DNA from: Toxonevra muliebris | Lineage: Eukaryota; Arthropoda; Insecta; Diptera; Pallopteridae | NCBI GenBank assembly: GCA_963691655.1 | Contig: OY829326.1 | Location: forward strand, 35,429,989-35,493,988 | Direction of reading: 5' to 3' | DNA length: 64,000 nt | Part shown: positions 47,307-59,620 of the stretch, in pieces | How positions within the stretch are numbered: position 1 is the first letter of the stretch | Layout: each line of letters starts with the position of its first letter | The notes under the pieces: generated by a model | Databases searched by the model: none | The model's input: only the letters and a program-made list of their open reading frames with translations | Told to the model about the DNA's origin: nothing | Position numbers and translations under genes: made by a program

Positions 47307-47314
47307 ATAGATAG

Positions 47315-47752
47315 TATTACTTATTTCCAATTCATTACTTATTAATACAATTTTCAAACTTTTCATTTATAAACGTTTACATAAATAAAAAATCTAAATC
47401 TACCATGGCATGAAACCCGTCAATTGGATGTCAGGCAAAGTTATCTTCCCAAATGTAAGAGAATAATTCTTCGACGAATATTTTCCACGTTAATTTTTGT
47501 TGACATTTCAAAGTAGAGTGGCTTTTTGAAGAAGAGAGCTTAAGGAGCAACGTCAAAAAAAAGAGAATTATAAATTAGATTGTTTCATAGAGTTTTAAAC
47601 TTGGATGACTTTATAATTAACACCCTGTATAGACATAATATTTCCTCATAAAGTAACTACTCACATACTACTGTAAACATTTCTGTTGCAATTTTTTACT
47701 ACATAAGTATTTCACATAAAATATTCATTTTAATTATCAATTCATTTTGTGC
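47315..47752. other. AT-rich spacer
   Basis: No element or gene was recognised between the two hAT MITEs. Confidence 0.5.
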
Positions 47753-47760
47753 AACTAAAT

Positions 47761-47934
47761 CAGTGACGGCCATTCTACACCATTGACAAAATGCAAATGT
47801 ATTAGTGCATCAGTCTGCACTTTTACATTGAAGCATTGAAAAATTTGCGGAAAAAAAAACAGCAGCAACTGGATCATAAACTCCTTAAAACTTAAAGCAT
47901 TTTTTGTATTAAATTTCGCGTATGGCCGTCACTG
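47761..47934. mobile_element. short hAT MITE (cagtgacggccat ends)
   Basis: The 174-bp element has 13-bp perfect inverted ends, cagtgacggccat, and a perfect 8-bp duplication, aactaaat, at 47753-47760 and 47935-47942. The 8-bp target and CAG start indicate hAT. It is not coding. Confidence 0.9.
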
Positions 47935-47942
47935 AACTAAAT

Positions 47943-49409
47943 GCGTACATACATATTATGTAACTTTGCACATTAATTTAAGTATTTATTTAACTTTTAT
48001 GCTGTCAATCATAATTATGTTCATTAATTAACTACATATATTGGCATTTTTCAAATGCAACCAACAAACAAACAAACAAACAAAATGTATTCATGTGCTA
48101 AATAGACACTTCATTTTGACACTTATGATTGTTGACAATTTACATTTAATCACCTCTCGTTCTTTATGTCTCATCAAACAATTTAACGAGTACTTACTTA
48201 CATAACTCACAATTGTATTTCAATATGAAAATTCTTCTATTATGTTTGTGATTTCATTTAGAATCAATTTGGAAATGTCATTTGTAATTTGGTGATTTTG
48301 ATTCAACGAAGGTTAAATTGATTACCGGTGTGTAATGTATAGAGTTTTGGTATTTTATAGATATTGATGACAAACAATTTCGACATGCATTTGCTTGTTA
48401 GGATATTTAAAAACGTATAGAAAATTTAATTCATTTTATGTCTACTCATCAATGAGAGAAAATTAGAAAATAATACCAAAATAAAATGACCTAAAATTCT
48501 AAATAATTATTTATATTTGACAAAATTATGTTGAATTTTTCAATTCAATTACAATTTCATATAATAGGTACTTACTAAAAGGATATTTATTATAGGAAAT
48601 TTATTATCAATTTAATATCACAATATTGTAGTGGATATTAGCAATAACAATTATGAATCATCCGCGTAGTTTTAGAGATACATGCTTGTTTATTTCTAAT
48701 ACGAATGTTTTGCGAAAAATTTACACAGTCTTATAAAAAATAACCACTTACTTTTGCAGTTATACTACGAAAAACGCTCTTAGGTTGATGAATTCGAATA
48801 AACTTATATCCAGTGACTTTCTTCGATGGTGGGTAGATGTAGACTCTGCCTGCCGTCTCATTGCCCCCAAAAAATAAAAATAAAACTTTGCAATATTAAA
48901 TTTCAAAGTTTGTTTTATAATAATTCATAATCGTTCCCAATTTTTAAGGGTGAAAATCTTTAATCTTTTTTCATACTAATATTTTATGTCTAAACAGCAT
49001 TACAAATTTTTTCCCTTTTTTCTTATTATGAAGTTAAGACATAAAATATTAATGTGTAAAAAGTTTAATTTTAATATTTTATAAGAATAAACAAAATTGG
49101 TCGATTTTCAGCCTTAAAAGTTAGGGAGACCCCTTAATCCTTTCCGCACCATTGGTCACCGGGTGAAAAGACAATTGATTGGCCTTTAGTTATTAAAAAA
49201 AAATTGGGATTATTACGTTATTAACGACACCAAAGTGACTTAAATCAAAAATATTTTTTTTTTATCAATTTTTAATCACTAACGATTTTTACCAAATTTT
49301 TCTAAATACTTCAAATTTTTAATATTTTGTGGGAAAAACTATTTGCTCAAACATGATTTCCCATATTTTAAAATTTTTGTTTATTTTTTTTGGAAATAAT
49401 AGTTTTGCT
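47943..49409. other. gene-free AT-rich stretch
   Basis: Mostly AT-rich with a (caaa)n run near 48063. At about 49148 ggtcaccgggtga is palindromic and recalls words in the repeats near 21.4, 50.2 and 57.0 kb. Confidence 0.5.
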
Positions 49410-49413
49410 TTTA

Positions 49414-49928
49414 CCCTCTAGTTCCCAAATTTTTTTTGATAAAAAAAAAATCGGAATTGATTAATATTGGCGTAAAAATCATAAACTGATTTAAAGACCC
49501 AAAAAAAAAACCAATGGGCGTGGTTTTATGAAGTGGGAAAGTTTCAACGCCTAAAATTATTTGTTGTTGAATGAGCTTTTTATTAATTTGTTTTTGTATT
49601 ATATTTCATATAAAAAATTCAAATTCTCAGCTATCCATAGCTAGTTTTTTTTATCTGGATAGTATGACGGGAAGTATTTTATTTATTTTTTTCACTTTTA
49701 TCTCAAATACAATCAAAATAAGTAATTTTCCTATTTTTCACAAACTTTTTACTTTGACTGTTGCTAACTTCTGTAATACGCATCATAGCTCATAACTGAT
49801 GCAGTTTTTTGAAAGCTTGGAAAATTCCCTAAGCGATATGATAAAATGTAGCAACAGGAAACTGTTATAGTGGCAATTTCATCTCTTTTGGTGAAGGCCG
49901 TCTAGAGGCGGGCTTGGGAACTAAAGGA
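49414..49928. mobile_element. piggyBac-type MITE, copy 1
   Basis: The start ccctctagttcccaaatt and the end gggaactaaagga match the inverted ends of the better copy at 57368. The right flank is ttaa (49929-49932) and the left flank is ttta (49410-49413), a mutated ttaa. The interior aligns along its whole length with 57368-57827, including the words atgggcgtggttttatgaag and gctcataactgatgca. About 50 bp of extra GC-richer sequence near the right end is absent from copy 2. It is not coding. Confidence 0.85.
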
Positions 49929-49932
49929 TTAA

Positions 49933-51387
49933 GTTTACCTGTGATCCTAAGATCTTCAATGGAAACGTTTAAGTACCTTTTTGCAATGAAATGGAGGTCA
50001 AAGAATGTAAATCTGGACTCAGGTTTGCTAAATCGATTGTAATTTCTTTACGGTCAAAAAAGGGTTAAGTGCACATAATACTAAGCAACTTTGTCTATCT
50101 TTAAAAAACCAACTTAATAAAATGTACAGAAAAAGTTCTCAGAAAATCCCATTGAGGGCCACAGGGTCAACGGTGACCCATGCAAATTCAAACCTTTAGA
50201 GCCACAAAATTTCGGTTTTGTTGCAAAATTGCAATGGTGGTCAGACAATACAAATCCGGATTTTCTTTTGCGTTATCTTCTCTGGTTTTCTTAAATGGTT
50301 AACTACAACCGACTCTCGCTTTTAACAAAACCATGATTTAAATATCGTCTGTGTATGGAGAATAGGACCGCCCGCAAGGGAAGTTTTGGGTGTAACCCTG
50401 TCATTCACTTGTAATACAGTAGAAGTTAATATTACAGTACCAATTTGCTATCATTCTAACTATATAATTTTCATTCCAAATATACTATAAACTAAACGGA
50501 ACTATGTTGGTAGTTTTCCAATTGCTTCGCCCATGTTCTTAATCCTCCTTCACTGCATATCAAAATATATACATAAATATACAAAATCTTTTGCAATTTG
50601 AATTCTTGGCAACTTTTACATACATATTTTCCTACTCTTTTTATTTTATTTCTCACCTCCCGTCCGCGCTTCCTTTCACAGCGTTCATTTTGTCATCTCT
50701 GAATTGATTGCATTAATGATTTCTGGAAAAACTAAAGCATTTTTTTTTAATAAAAATAAATCTTCATACACACATCTACCATTTCAGATCAATACTGATT
50801 TAATGCTACATTTAGATATTTACTCTGCAAAAAATATCAACACAGCTACATAAAATTCCACAGCACATTAAATACGCAAATAAACACTACAAAATTCAAT
50901 AAATAATGTTAAGTTAACCATTACGAAATTAAAATGAATTTTGATTATAATCATGAAAATTTTCCAGGATGCAAATAAAATAATCCACACCCCGAAAAAA
51001 ACCCAACAAAATTCTCATAACAACAAGAAAAAAAATTTGAAAAAAAGAGAAACAATAAAGAAAAAGAGGAAAAAAGAAAAAAACATAGTGCCAAAAATAA
51101 TAAAATTTACGCAAATTGTTTCGTAATATAAACCTTGACTTTTATACCCACAATTTCTCCCATAATTCCGCTTCCATCTTCTTGCATAGTAGAGCATAAA
51201 TGAAATTTGTAGTAAAATAAAAAAAATAAAAAAAGCAAATAAAATAAAATAGAAAAGAAAGTAGAAAGTGGCATAGCTCAAATAGTAAACGACAGACACC
51301 CCGCCAGTGTTAGTAAGTGTAAAAAGGAAGAAGCAGCAGAGAATTTCATTCGTCACAAACAATTTTGTTTTTGTTATTTTTTTATAG
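49933..51387. other. gene-free stretch
   Basis: The part 49933-50330 contains gggtcaacggtgaccc (50167-50182), a palindrome also hinted at in other repeats here. The remainder is AT-rich with long purine tracts at 51020-51085 and 51210-51260. Confidence 0.5.
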
Positions 51388-51534
51388 TATCGTTTTCCCG
51401 AAGCGGATCAAGTGGTGTCACTTATCGCTCTGAAATTGCTCAAGATCATCAACATCAGATTTTTGTATTCCAACATTTTGTTGTGTTTCATTTCGTTTCC
51501 AATACGAATTAGTTGAAGTTTGTGAAAAAGCTCG
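51388..51534 (+). other. exon-like segment between splice-site-like signals
   Basis: A T-rich tract ending ttttatag is followed by a less AT-rich segment and, at 51535, gtaaga. The frame SFSRSGSSGVTYRSEIAQDH is open for about 41 codons and then stops at TAG (about 51508), before the donor-like site. A second frame is also open for a similar length. It could be a terminal or non-coding exon, or chance. No protein match is known to me. Confidence 0.2.
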
Positions 51535-52657
51535 GTAAGAAGTGGGTTAAAGTGTACTGTTGTTGTTGTGGGTGTTTAAACCATTTTCGAACTAGGTATA
51601 CAATAATTTCGCTTGACCTCAATTTCAATTTTATTTTTCACTGATTTGAATCTTTTAAATTGTTTATATTTAGTACCTACAAGAATTTTTTATTATTTTT
51701 TTTAAATTTTTTTTGTTCTATTTTCGTTTGTTTGATTTCACATGAAAAAGTCAACTAGTACTACTAAAAATTGGCATTTGTGTTAAAGAAAATGATAGCA
51801 GTAGCAGATTATTGGGAAAATCTTCAATTGTTCAATTGTTGAAAAAAAGAAGTAAATAAAAAAAAAATAGAAAATACTTGGAATGTGAAATAAAACTTTA
51901 ACTATTCTTTAAATTGGGTCATTTTAATTCATTTTAGATACATTTTTTTTTCTTTCTTCTAAATGATTTTCCCATTCTCGTTTGTTCGGTCAACCCTGTA
52001 TACCCCTAAAATGAATACAGCTATAGACAAATGTGTAAGGATGGCTAATAAATGTAGATCTTAATTCAACAGCGCATCGTAGGAAATTTAAAATATAAAT
52101 ACCATGTCAGAAAGAATTGCAATTAAATTTATTTAATCGTTTTTGTTTATCCTCAGTAATCAGGCTATAATATATGCAGTCACTAGCGGATCCAATGATC
52201 CAAATATCCCTTCTCCTGCTCCCTTGCTAGTAATCTGTTGCAATATTACATACATTGCATAAGGTTTTCAAAATCAATTATATAGATCACAAAATTTTAG
52301 CCGATTTTGTTAGAGGCCTGTCATAATCCATCTAAATTTGGCTTGAGTCTATATCTTGTTAGAACCGCTAAGCTATAAGAAAGTTATCGAGAGTTTCCTT
52401 TTCTTCAGTTACAACTGCAGTCATAAGGAAAACCATGTCTGGCTGTATTTATACACTAAAAATCTTACTCAAAACATAAAAATAGAGAAAGTAGGATGCA
52501 AGTTAAGGTTACAACATATAAATCACATTTTGCTATCTCGCTTATTGCTATGATACGTAAAAGTTTTGCCAGGTTAATATAATAATATTAGTACCAAAAA
52601 CACTTTTTCAGTCATGTGATTTGCAATACAGTGTTGCATTTTCAGTGCGTTAATTCT
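51535..52657. other. gene-free stretch
   Basis: AT-rich. Near 52185, cactagcggatccaatgatcc resembles a class of degenerate element ends, but no partner was found. The part 52560-52640 is repeated near 53470-53590 (see findings). Confidence 0.45.
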
Positions 52658-52665
52658 ATATCGAT

Positions 52666-53231
52666 TAGGGTAGCCAGATTTTTGAATCGTGAAATCAGTA
52701 CATTAGACGTTGGAAATCAATGAAAATCAGTACAGTTTTCATGCTTTTATTACCTAGTAATTTCAATTTAATATAGTGATATAAACGTCCTGAAATTTTT
52801 CTCCGATTTTGTGTGTTCCTTTTAGATTTTCCATCAGTTTCCATATTTGAAGAATTGTGAGAGCTGAAGTCAATAATCAAATTCAATTAACAACAAATTC
52901 CTTTCACTCATTCAAAAAGTTACGTTAACCTACTTTTCTTTAAGCAAATATTGCTTTTCTCATCTCGATACCAGCAACTCGTATGTATTTTATTTTGTGA
53001 ACAATCGGAAAAAGAAACAAACAGGGAGAGATTCTCTGCAAAACCGATTTGAAGACCATTAAGGTTAAGCACAAAAATTCTTAAGACATTAATTTTAAAA
53101 AATCAGTTCAAAATCAGTACAAAATACAAAAACCAGTACATTTTCATACTGATTTCGAGATTTAAAAAAATCAGTATTTGAAAAAACAATCAGGACATGT
53201 ACTGATCGAATCAGTACGTCTAGCTACCTTA
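52666..53231. mobile_element. hAT MITE with aatcagtac subterminal repeats
   Basis: A perfect 8-bp duplication, atatcgat, lies at 52658-52665 and 53232-53239. The ends are tagggtagccaga and, reversed, taaggtagctaga. The word aatcagtac is repeated near both ends in both orientations (about 52693, 52723, 53113 and 53205, plus variants), a likely transposase-binding cluster. The 566 bp have no supported coding frame. Confidence 0.9.
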
Positions 53232-53239
53232 ATATCGAT

Positions 53240-56200
53240 ACTAAGGGCTATGAAGGCGATGAAAAAAAAAATTAATTTAATAATCTGGTTAAGGGAAAAT
53301 ATTTACGAAATTTTTTTTTATTTGTAGTAAACTTTGATTTTCAAATTTAAAACTTAAATTTTATAGTTACTGTCAATGTTTACTACATATAAGAAAGAAA
53401 AACACAGAAAGGTCTAAACAAATCAAAAGATCAAAATAATCAATGCTCACCACAGATAAAGAATATTTCGTAAATAGTTTGCCTTGCCCGGATAATAATA
53501 TTACTACCAAAATTTCACTTGGCACTTGACTAGTATTGTGATTTGCTACGCAGTGTTGTATTTTAAGTTTATTATTTGATACCGAAACTAATGGCAATAT
53601 ATGTAGTATAATGATACGAGTAAAAGTATCGAATACCAAGTATCGATGGAGGAAATACTGAAATCAAATTCAAAATACTTTTGTGATCTAAGTAATGAGA
53701 CTTTTTTCATGACCCAGCCTGTTCCTGTCATATTTGGTTTAAGATTTGTTTTTGTGTTCTTAGTTAATTTAAGTTTTAACTAAATATCATATTTAATGTA
53801 TTGAACAATTTTTTGATTAAGAATATTTCGTTCTTACACATTTGTCCACAACTGTATATAGTATAGCAGCATGATAGCATTTCATGGCGTATGTTTTAGT
53901 AAATGTTCAATATCGTTTTCTTTATCAATGCTTTGTTTTTGTTGTTGTTGTAATTGTAATTGTTGTTGTACTTTTCGGACAGTAGCAGTGGTTGTAGTAG
54001 GTAGTAGTTGTATTCTTGTACTAGTTACTGAGCATTGTCCTTTCTAAAAAAAAAAATAAAATAAAAAAAAAAATAAAAGAAAAACATTTCTTTTTTACAA
54101 CAAAAGAATCTGTTCACTTTGTACAAAACAAAGAATAAATATCTAAAAAAAAATTGCAGAAGAAACTTTGCAAAAGTCAAATAAAACAACAACTAACAGA
54201 AAAAAAAAATAAAAGAAGAAAGAAAAGAGTTGATATTGAGTGAAAAGTCTTGAAGCGGAAGAAAAACCTTGAAATTGTTTTCTTTACATTTCGTTTTCTT
54301 GGTAACTTGGTAACTTTTTTTTCTTTTTTTTCTATACTTTTTTCTATGGAATGCGAAACTTCAAAGATACGATTGTCCTGCTTCGCATGCTTTCTTTGCA
54401 TTTAGTATTTTGTTGTTGTTGTTGTTGTATTATTGCAAGTGGAGCTTTCTGTCTTTCCTTCTTTTTTCTTATTTAAATTTTTTTTTTTTGTTGGTTTTTT
54501 CTATTGCTTTACTGTGCAGTAGATTCAAAGCTGCTGTTGCTGCTTCTCTTTGGATGATGTGCGGTGGTGGCAATGCGCACCGGAAGAACCCTTGAATGCA
54601 CACATTACTTATACAAAGCTTCGCTACACTCACTCGATTCGCATTGTATTCAGGCGCGGCAGTTCAGGTTTTCGATGCTGTTCTGTTTCTTCTGCTGCTA
54701 CTCGTATTGCAAAAATTTGTTGCATTATGCTTGAATGATTTCTTTAAATATTTTATTGGCTGTTTTCTTTTTACTTTTCCTTTTTTCTTTGACTGCCAAT
54801 GACGTGCTATTCCGTGCGCTTTCGTGCTTTATACTTTATAATAGCGCGGGCTGTGTGATGTGTTTCTGAAAATCATTTCAATTTATATTTCATACTTGAA
54901 AGTACAAACACACTGCTGCATCACGTACCATTGAAAAATAATCATGCTCTGCTATATGTATAAAATTTTACATTTCAAATGTTTTCTTCACAGATTCACC
55001 TCTCATTTTTTTTTTTTTTGTATATTGTATCTGTTCTGCATTTGACACATTTAGTTTACAAAAAAAAAAAATTTAAAAAAAAAAAAACAAAAAGGTGAAG
55101 TGGCAGACAAAGACGACGACGACGACGCACTTTAGTAGAATGAGAAATACAATATTTAAGTACGTGTTTAAGAAAAGAAAAAAAAACAAAAAAAAAGAAA
55201 CATATACAACAAACCCTAGAAATACATACAAAGTGGTGTCAAATTGAATGCTCCTCATATTCATTCATTTTAATTTCATTTAAAAACGAGTTAAGTGCCT
55301 CCCGGCTTTGTAAAACAATTGTAAAGCAGCATCTTTAAATTGTATGTAATACCTACAAGATATAAATACCAATTTCAAATGTATTTTGTAGAAATTTTAG
55401 TATGACTTAAGTGTGGCCTCCTATCAAATTTCTCAAGTGTAGGTATCTTATAAATAACTCATCAACAAAATACTTACACATAAATAAACAAAAGAATTAA
55501 AATTAGATAAATATAATATTATATATTGCATTATACCTCCCAAGCAAGTTACTCATACTCAAAAATAAAATTAGTCATCATGCTCCCGGAAATTTGGTAT
55601 GACGGTGAAAATTAATTAAGTGCAAGTGGTATGTATGTATGTATGTTTCTATATGAAGCTATAAATCTAGCTTAACATTTCTGCTTGATTTTGATTGTAT
55701 GTATATAACTAATGTCAGAATTTCTCAGAAACTTTTTGGTAGATATTACATCTTGTGTTTCAAACTTATCTCTTAGATAATCAATGTGCTCTAAAAATTT
55801 AGATACCTAGAAATAAGTAAATTGTATATAAAAATTTCTCACTGTAGTCTATTATGTTTATGTTTTTACATCTAAGTATCTACATATTTAGTACTTTAGT
55901 TACATAACTTTTTTTTATTCAATAATTGAGAAACAATTTCTGTAGTAAAAAAAGGTTTAACTGTAATTCTTAGATACCTTTTAAAATATTACAAATTTAT
56001 TTGTATTGTTGAAACATTAAAATCTTTTGCCATTGTCATGAATGAAGAACTGTGGCGGATTCCGAAGTGTTCGTCTAATCAATCTCTTTTACATAATTAA
56101 ATGACAAATTAAGGGTCACTGTATGGAGTTTGTTAATTTTTAAATTAATTGGAAGCGGTTAAGCTTATGAAATGAATAAAACAGGGAGAAAATTATGGAA

Positions 56201-57363
56201 GCGGGGGACAGCGGCTTGTGAATTTCATCAAAAATTAATCTGTATAATATTATCTATATAACTGAAATGAAAGGCAGTAAGGAAAATTTTAAAACACTAT
56301 GCGACACATTTTTTTTACTTGAAACTCATTTTTAGGGGAGCTATTAAGGGTTAATGAAAAATCAAAAAAAAAAAAAAAAAACAGTTTCTTTCAACAATGG
56401 CTTGTCTGGTTTTTTTTTTAACAAATCCTTTGTATATTGCAGTATCTTTTTTCAACTTTATTTCTGCAAAAAATTTAAAAAAAATGGAGTAAAAATAACA
56501 GTACAAAAAGGGTTTTAAAATTTCTTAAATCAAATTTTGGGATAGTCTCGGGACCTAATTTTTCTCTGATTACACAGTCCAACAGCATTTTTGCAACAGA
56601 ATAGCCACCCTATAATTGTGTGAAAGGGAATGTTGTATAGACCATTTTTGTAAAACAAACTTATAGTCCAGCACATCTCAGTTTTTTTTTTTTTAAAGTA
56701 GGTCAAAGTTTTCTTATTTTGGTCGCAGGGAGCTGAAAACTAAGTGCAGAAAGTGTTATAAATTGTTGTCTGAGGAAAATCTTGTTGGCAAAGTTGTATG
56801 GTAGAATTTTACAAGGGTCATTCCTGTAGAACATTTAACCCTTTAGTTCCTCTTTTTATGGGACGATTTGACCCCTTTTTTAATAAAAACGAGAAAAGTC
56901 CTTTCAAAAGAGACATTTTAGGATTAAAATATTCCACAAAAATATTTGCCAGAAAATTTCACTAGAGGTCACCAAAGACATAAAAGTCATATATATAACG
57001 GTTAATCTGTTACAGAATCCAGCTTTGTACTATGTAATAATTTCCTGGTTTATCTTATATATATATAACAGATATACCTTCTCATTTCTTCTTGTTGCTA
57101 AGATCGGCAAAATTTGAATTGCATGTTCTTTCTCGGAATAACAATTTCAGGATGTTATCTCTCTAGAATATCAAACTTCTTTCGATTCAGACATTCTCCT
57201 GTCCGATAACTTCATCAGGAATCCTTGGAATGCTCGTCTTCACTTGGGAATGGGTGAATGAGAATAAAACCAAATCACGGTTGAAAAAATTGCTATAACT
57301 GCTTAAAACAATTCACGAAACAATCTACGCCTTTTCAGGTAATAATATATCGGAAACGTCATT
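53240..57363. other. gene-free stretch, AT-rich
   Basis: Contains (gtt)n at 53935-53965, long A-runs (54040-54080, 55055-55090), a (gac)n patch at 55112-55127 and (tatg)n near 55628. Around 54540-54720 the GC content rises, and frames there overlap on several strands with no motif. At 56836 the sequence ttaaccctttagttcc resembles the piggyBac MITE end, but no partner was found. At 56965 ggtcaccaaagacat recalls the 21.4 kb tandem repeat. Confidence 0.5.
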
Positions 57364-57367
57364 TTAA

Positions 57368-57827
57368 CCCTCTAGCTCCCAAATTTTTGATTGATAAAAA
57401 AAATCGGAATTGATTAAAATGGGCGTAAAAATCATAAACAGATTTAAAAACCGAAAAAAAACTAATGGGCGTGGTTTTATGAAGTGAGAAAGTTTGAATG
57501 CCTAAAATTATTTGTTGTTGAATGAGCTTTTTATCAATTTGTTTTAAGTAATTAAATATTTTATATAAAAAATTAAAATTCTCTGCTATCCATAGCTGGA
57601 TACTATGACGGGAGGTATTTTATTTATTTTTTCCCCCTTTTATCTCAAATACAATCAAAATAATTAATTTTCCAATTTTTCACAAATTTTTTACTTTGAC
57701 TGTCGCTAACTTCTGTAATACTCATCACAGCTCATAACTGATGCATTTAAATTAAAAGCTTGGAAAATTTCCTAAATGATATGATAAAATGTAGTAACAG
57801 AAAACTTTAATGGAGGGAACTAGAGGG
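57368..57827. mobile_element. piggyBac-type MITE, copy 2
   Basis: Perfect ttaa flanks lie at 57364-57367 and 57828-57831. The ends ccctctagctccc and gggaactagaggg are inverted repeats with one mismatch (ccctctagttccc when reversed). Specific use of TTAA with a CCC start is the mark of the piggyBac superfamily. The 460-bp element is not coding. It aligns end to end with 49414-49928. Confidence 0.9.
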
Positions 57828-58111
57828 TTAAGCACCTCATTTGATATCAGTAACTTCAAATTAACTAAGAAACACTTTTAATAGGCACAGATTTTATTAT
57901 TGTTGTAACTACTCTATAATTAATCCTATTCATTCCTCGTTATTTTTATGATGTAAAGCTTTGCGGTGTCATTATATAAAAACACCGCAGTTTTTTCATT
58001 TCAAAAAGTTTTTTTTTTTTTTTTTGCTGAAATTATTCGAAATCTAATAAAAACAATAAGATGTGAACATGAATGAACGAATACATTGGATTCAACCCGT
58101 GAAATAAATAG

Positions 58112-59005
58112 TGTAACGAACCTTACTCCGGGGTATGACTCGCAGTGTCCGGGATCCGATTACAGAAAATTTATTTAACTGCAATGACCCCCAGCCGACA
58201 GTAATCTTCCGATCCACGTGCAGGGGAGCGCTAACCGTTGGGTTATGTACACGTAGTTGTGTACAGAACCCTGGGAGGTGCACGTAGTGCTACGTGGACA
58301 ATGCTAGCACAATATTGGATGGTAGCACACACAGTGCAACTACCTGAAGGCACTGGTAGGAGTGGGCAGGGGAGCGCACACAATGCTACTCCCTGAAAAT
58401 ATAATCACAAGGTAGCACACATAATGCAACTACCTGAGAACGCTAGTGGAGGTGGATAGGGAAGTGCGCACAATGCCACTCTCTGAAGATGCTAATACAA
58501 TAAAGAGCGGTAGCACACACAGTGGAACTACCTGAAGGCACTAGTAGGAATGGACAGGGGAGCGCACACAATGCTACTCCCTGGAAATATGATCACAATT
58601 TAATAACAAGGTAGCACACACAGTGCAACTACCTGAGAACGCTAGTGGAAGTGGATCGGGAGCGCACAAAATGCCACTCCCTGAAAATATAATCACAATA
58701 AATACTCACAATTTATAATATTATATATTTTCTTTATTTCCTTGTTACGTTTAATATAGTTTCCCACGATGATTTGCTGGAACAGCAGGAGGAGACGTCT
58801 TCCTTCGGCTTCATCTAACTTATACTACATTACCATAATAACACAATTCGTATTTATGTACAACTAAAATTTAATTCATGATGGATAATTAATTAATAAT
58901 GAAAAAATAATAAAACTAATTTCAAATTCAAATTATAAAAAATAAAAATAAAACAATGTTCAGGGTGAAGGGCACAAATGCGAACCCTCGATTTGCGTCC
59001 TTACA
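58112..59005. mobile_element. probable solo LTR with 4-bp target duplication
   Basis: The segment begins tgtaacgaacc and ends cgtccttaca, i.e. TG...CA with short inverted ends tgtaa/ttaca. A 4-bp direct repeat, atag, flanks it (58108-58111 and 59006-59009). A length of 894 bp fits an LTR, and Gypsy-like elements make 4-5-bp duplications. No internal retrotransposon sequence is attached, so it would be a solo LTR left by recombination. It contains a tandem hairpin array (58321-58700). Orientation was not determined. Confidence 0.65.
58321..58700. repeat. tandem array of alternating hairpin units in the LTR
   Basis: Four copies of a 90-101-bp unit start with ggtagcacac at 58321, 58411, 58509 and 58610. 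Each unit has two related halves. The first half is ggtagcacacacagtgcaac followed by tacctga, with ggtag paired to ctacc. The second half is caggggagcgcacacaatgc followed by tactccctg, with caggggag paired to ctccctg. Neighbouring units alternate in the spacer wording (gaaggcact or gagaacgct), so pairs of units form a higher-order repeat. Confidence 0.85.
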
Positions 59006-59197
59006 ATAGAAATCTGGAAAATATAACCATTTTATGTTTATTTATTAATAGAAGTAAAAAATTTTGATTCAATTCTAGAACTACAATAAATTTAAATATT
59101 ACCTGCCGCAAACGCAGCCACTCTTCATCATTATAGAATTTGTTTACGCTTTTCGTAAATTTAGACGCTTTTAACGCTCCATTTACTATAAGTAATA

Positions 59198-59480
59198 TTA
59201 TGGCACAAGAACCCACGGTGGGCCTAGGCCGAACTTTTCGCATCCATTCATGTTGTGTGAGTTTTATTTGTACACGAATGGAAGGGACCTACAGTTTAAT
59301 GTCGAATTCGAATGGCGAAGTGAAAAGCTTTTTTCATAGGCAAATTTTTTATCCGTTTTAGGTTTGCCATTGCCATTGCCTAGTAGAAAAATTTGTATTC
59401 TCAATTTTTTTATTTTTAATCGTGCCGAACCCGGGCCCCTCTGCGATGCAGAGTCCAACGCACTAAGCAACTGCGACCAC
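59198..59480 (-). mobile_element. tRNA-derived SINE, second type
   Basis: On the minus strand the tRNA-like head is at about 59480-59415 (gcttagtgcgttggactctg, then cccgggttcggcac as a B-box-like segment). The body shares gacctacagtttaa and, after a gap, ggcg and tttgccatt with the SINE at 12701. The 3' end is different: it runs through gttcggcctaggcccaccgt to cttgtgccataat. Fragments of the same 3' end occur at 59621 and 23926. No clear target duplication was found. Confidence 0.65.
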
Positions 59481-59620
59481 TGTGTGCCATTTGGTAGCAA
59501 GAAAAAAATCTAATAATAATGATGTATAGTACTTATTTTATTATCTACACTTTTCAGAATTCAAAATCAAAACCGATATCAAAGATAATTAATTTAATTT
59601 CCTCACATTGTGTAATTCTT

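Noticed and set aside
56836..57831. Larger piggyBac-type element from ttaaccctttagttcc to the right end at 57827
   Set aside because: The right end is better paired with 57368, which has matching ends and TTAA; nothing shows an outer element.
58321..58700. CRISPR-like array with palindromic repeats
   Set aside because: The hairpins alternate between two types, spacers are also repeated, and the array lies inside an LTR bounded by a target duplication.
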